A DNA stretch of 6,109 nucleotides from assembly GCA_003242425.1 (NCBI GenBank), contig QGUL01000122.1, forward strand, positions 1-6,109, read 5' to 3'. This document shows, one piece after another, positions 5,310 through 6,109 of the stretch; position 1 is the first letter of the stretch; every line of letters starts with the position of its first letter. The DNA is from Pseudomonadota bacterium (lineage in GTDB: Bacteria; Pseudomonadota; Gammaproteobacteria; Burkholderiales; SG8-39). The position numbers and the translations under genes are program-made. The notes under the pieces are model-generated. The model was not told the DNA's origin. It searched no databases and saw nothing but the letters and a program-made list of their open reading frames with translations.

Positions 5310-6109
5310 ATGCTCTCTCAGCAAAACACTTATCCATTCGGGCCGGACAAGCCGCGTAGCACGAAAATCGTCGCCACGCTGGGTCCTGCTTCGAGCGACC
5401 TCGACACCCTGGAGAAGATGATCCGCGCCGGGGTGGACGTGGTGCGCATGAACTTCTCCCACGGCACGGCCGAGGACCACATGAAGCGCGCCGAGCTGGT
5501 GCGCGAAGCGAGCCGCCGCGCCGGCCGCACCGTGGGCATCATGGCGGACCTGCAGGGTCCGAAGATTCGGGTCGGCAAGTTCAAGGACGGCCGCGTCACT
5601 CTGCAGCGCGGCCAGACGTTCATCCTCGACGCCCAGTGCGAGCTGGGCGACGACACCCGCGTCGGTCTGGACTACAAGGAACTGCCCAACGACGTGCGCC
5701 CCGGCGACACGCTGCTGCTCGACGACGGCCGCATCGTGTTCGAGGTGGAGAAGGTCGTGGGCAGCGAGATCCACTGCACGGTGCGCCACGGCGGCGTGCT
5801 GTCCAACAACAAGGGCATCAACCGCGTCGGCGGCGGCCTCACGGCGCCGACGCTGACGGCCAAGGACATGGAAGACATCCGCATCGCGGCGCAGATCCGC
5901 GCCGACTACCTGGCGGTGTCCTTCCCCAAGAGCGGCAAGGACATGTTCACCGCGCGGGAGCTGCTGCGCCAGGCCGGTGGACACGCGCTGCTGATCGCCA
6001 AGATCGAGCGCGCGGAGGCGGTGGAACTGGCCGCCTATGAGGACATCCTGTCCGGTTCGGACGGCATCATGGTGGCGCGCGGCGACCTCGCGGTGGAGGT
6101 GGGCGACGC
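5310..6109 (+). CDS. pyk: Pyruvate kinase, partial (N-terminal part)
   Basis: Transfers phosphate from phosphoenolpyruvate to ADP, giving pyruvate and ATP; cytosolic, normally a tetramer. The frame runs open from the ATG at 5310 to the right edge, showing 266 of about 480 residues. It resembles E. coli PykA more than PykF. Motifs: RSTKIVATLGP (16-26); RMNFSHG (46-52, binding PEP/ATP and, where used, K+); DLQGPKIRVG (80-89); the B domain at roughly 90-185 with LLLDDGRI and LSNNKGIN; YLAVSFPKSG; the catalytic K231-I-E233 in AKIERAEAV; and DGIMVARGDLAVEVGD (251-266) with the metal ligand D251. The start is chosen because conserved sequence begins about 16 residues later. The Shine-Dalgarno sequence is poor (only GAG at 5301-5303). 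K85 in GPKIR suggests a K+-independent enzyme. The remaining barrel and the regulatory C-terminal domain lie beyond the window. Confidence 0.95.
   Translation, partial: MLSQQNTYPFGPDKPRSTKIVATLGPASSDLDTLEKMIRAGVDVVRMNFSHGTAEDHMKRAELVREASRRAGRTVGIMADLQGPKIRVGKFKDGRVTLQRGQTFILDAQCELGDDTRVGLDYKELPNDVRPGDTLLLDDGRIVFEVEKVVGSEIHCTVRHGGVLSNNKGINRVGGGLTAPTLTAKDMEDIRIAAQIRADYLAVSFPKSGKDMFTARELLRQAGGHALLIAKIERAEAVELAAYEDILSGSDGIMVARGDLAVEVGD

Overview
The window is GC-rich DNA carrying housekeeping central-carbon genes. One partial gene lies on the minus strand at the left edge. Four genes follow on the plus strand in the order tkt, gap, pgk, pyk. The proteins look proteobacterial: the transketolase is close to E. 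coli TktA, and the pyruvate kinase is PykA-like. From general knowledge, tkt-gap-pgk-pyk (often followed by fba) is typical of Betaproteobacteria such as the Rhodocyclales (Azoarcus/Thauera type). The taxon is an inference; there is no rRNA or other marker here.

Layout. 1-555 (minus): the first 185 residues of a 3-hydroxyisobutyrate dehydrogenase-family reductase that runs off the left edge. 556-730: divergent intergenic region with a clear minus-strand -10 box, a weaker plus-strand promoter candidate, a small palindrome and a leader hairpin. 731-2767: transketolase. 2788-3801: type I glyceraldehyde-3-phosphate dehydrogenase, only 20 bp after tkt. 3802-4028: a 227-bp spacer with four inverted repeats and an imperfect second copy of the last codons of gap. 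4029-5222: phosphoglycerate kinase. 5223-5309: an 87-bp spacer. 5310 to the right edge: the first 266 residues of pyruvate kinase.

Together the plus-strand genes link the non-oxidative pentose phosphate pathway (transketolase makes or uses glyceraldehyde 3-phosphate) to lower glycolysis/gluconeogenesis: GAPDH and PGK convert glyceraldehyde 3-phosphate to 3-phosphoglycerate, and pyruvate kinase makes pyruvate. tkt and gap are almost certainly co-transcribed. pgk and pyk probably follow on the same transcript, but the structured gap-pgk spacer could uncouple their expression.

I found no undescribed multi-gene system, mobile element with a transposase, CRISPR array or RNA gene. The points most worth a second look are the vestigial second gap 3' end with its hairpins in the gap-pgk spacer, and a short, homopolymer-rich stretch in pgk that breaks an otherwise highly conserved C-terminal loop.
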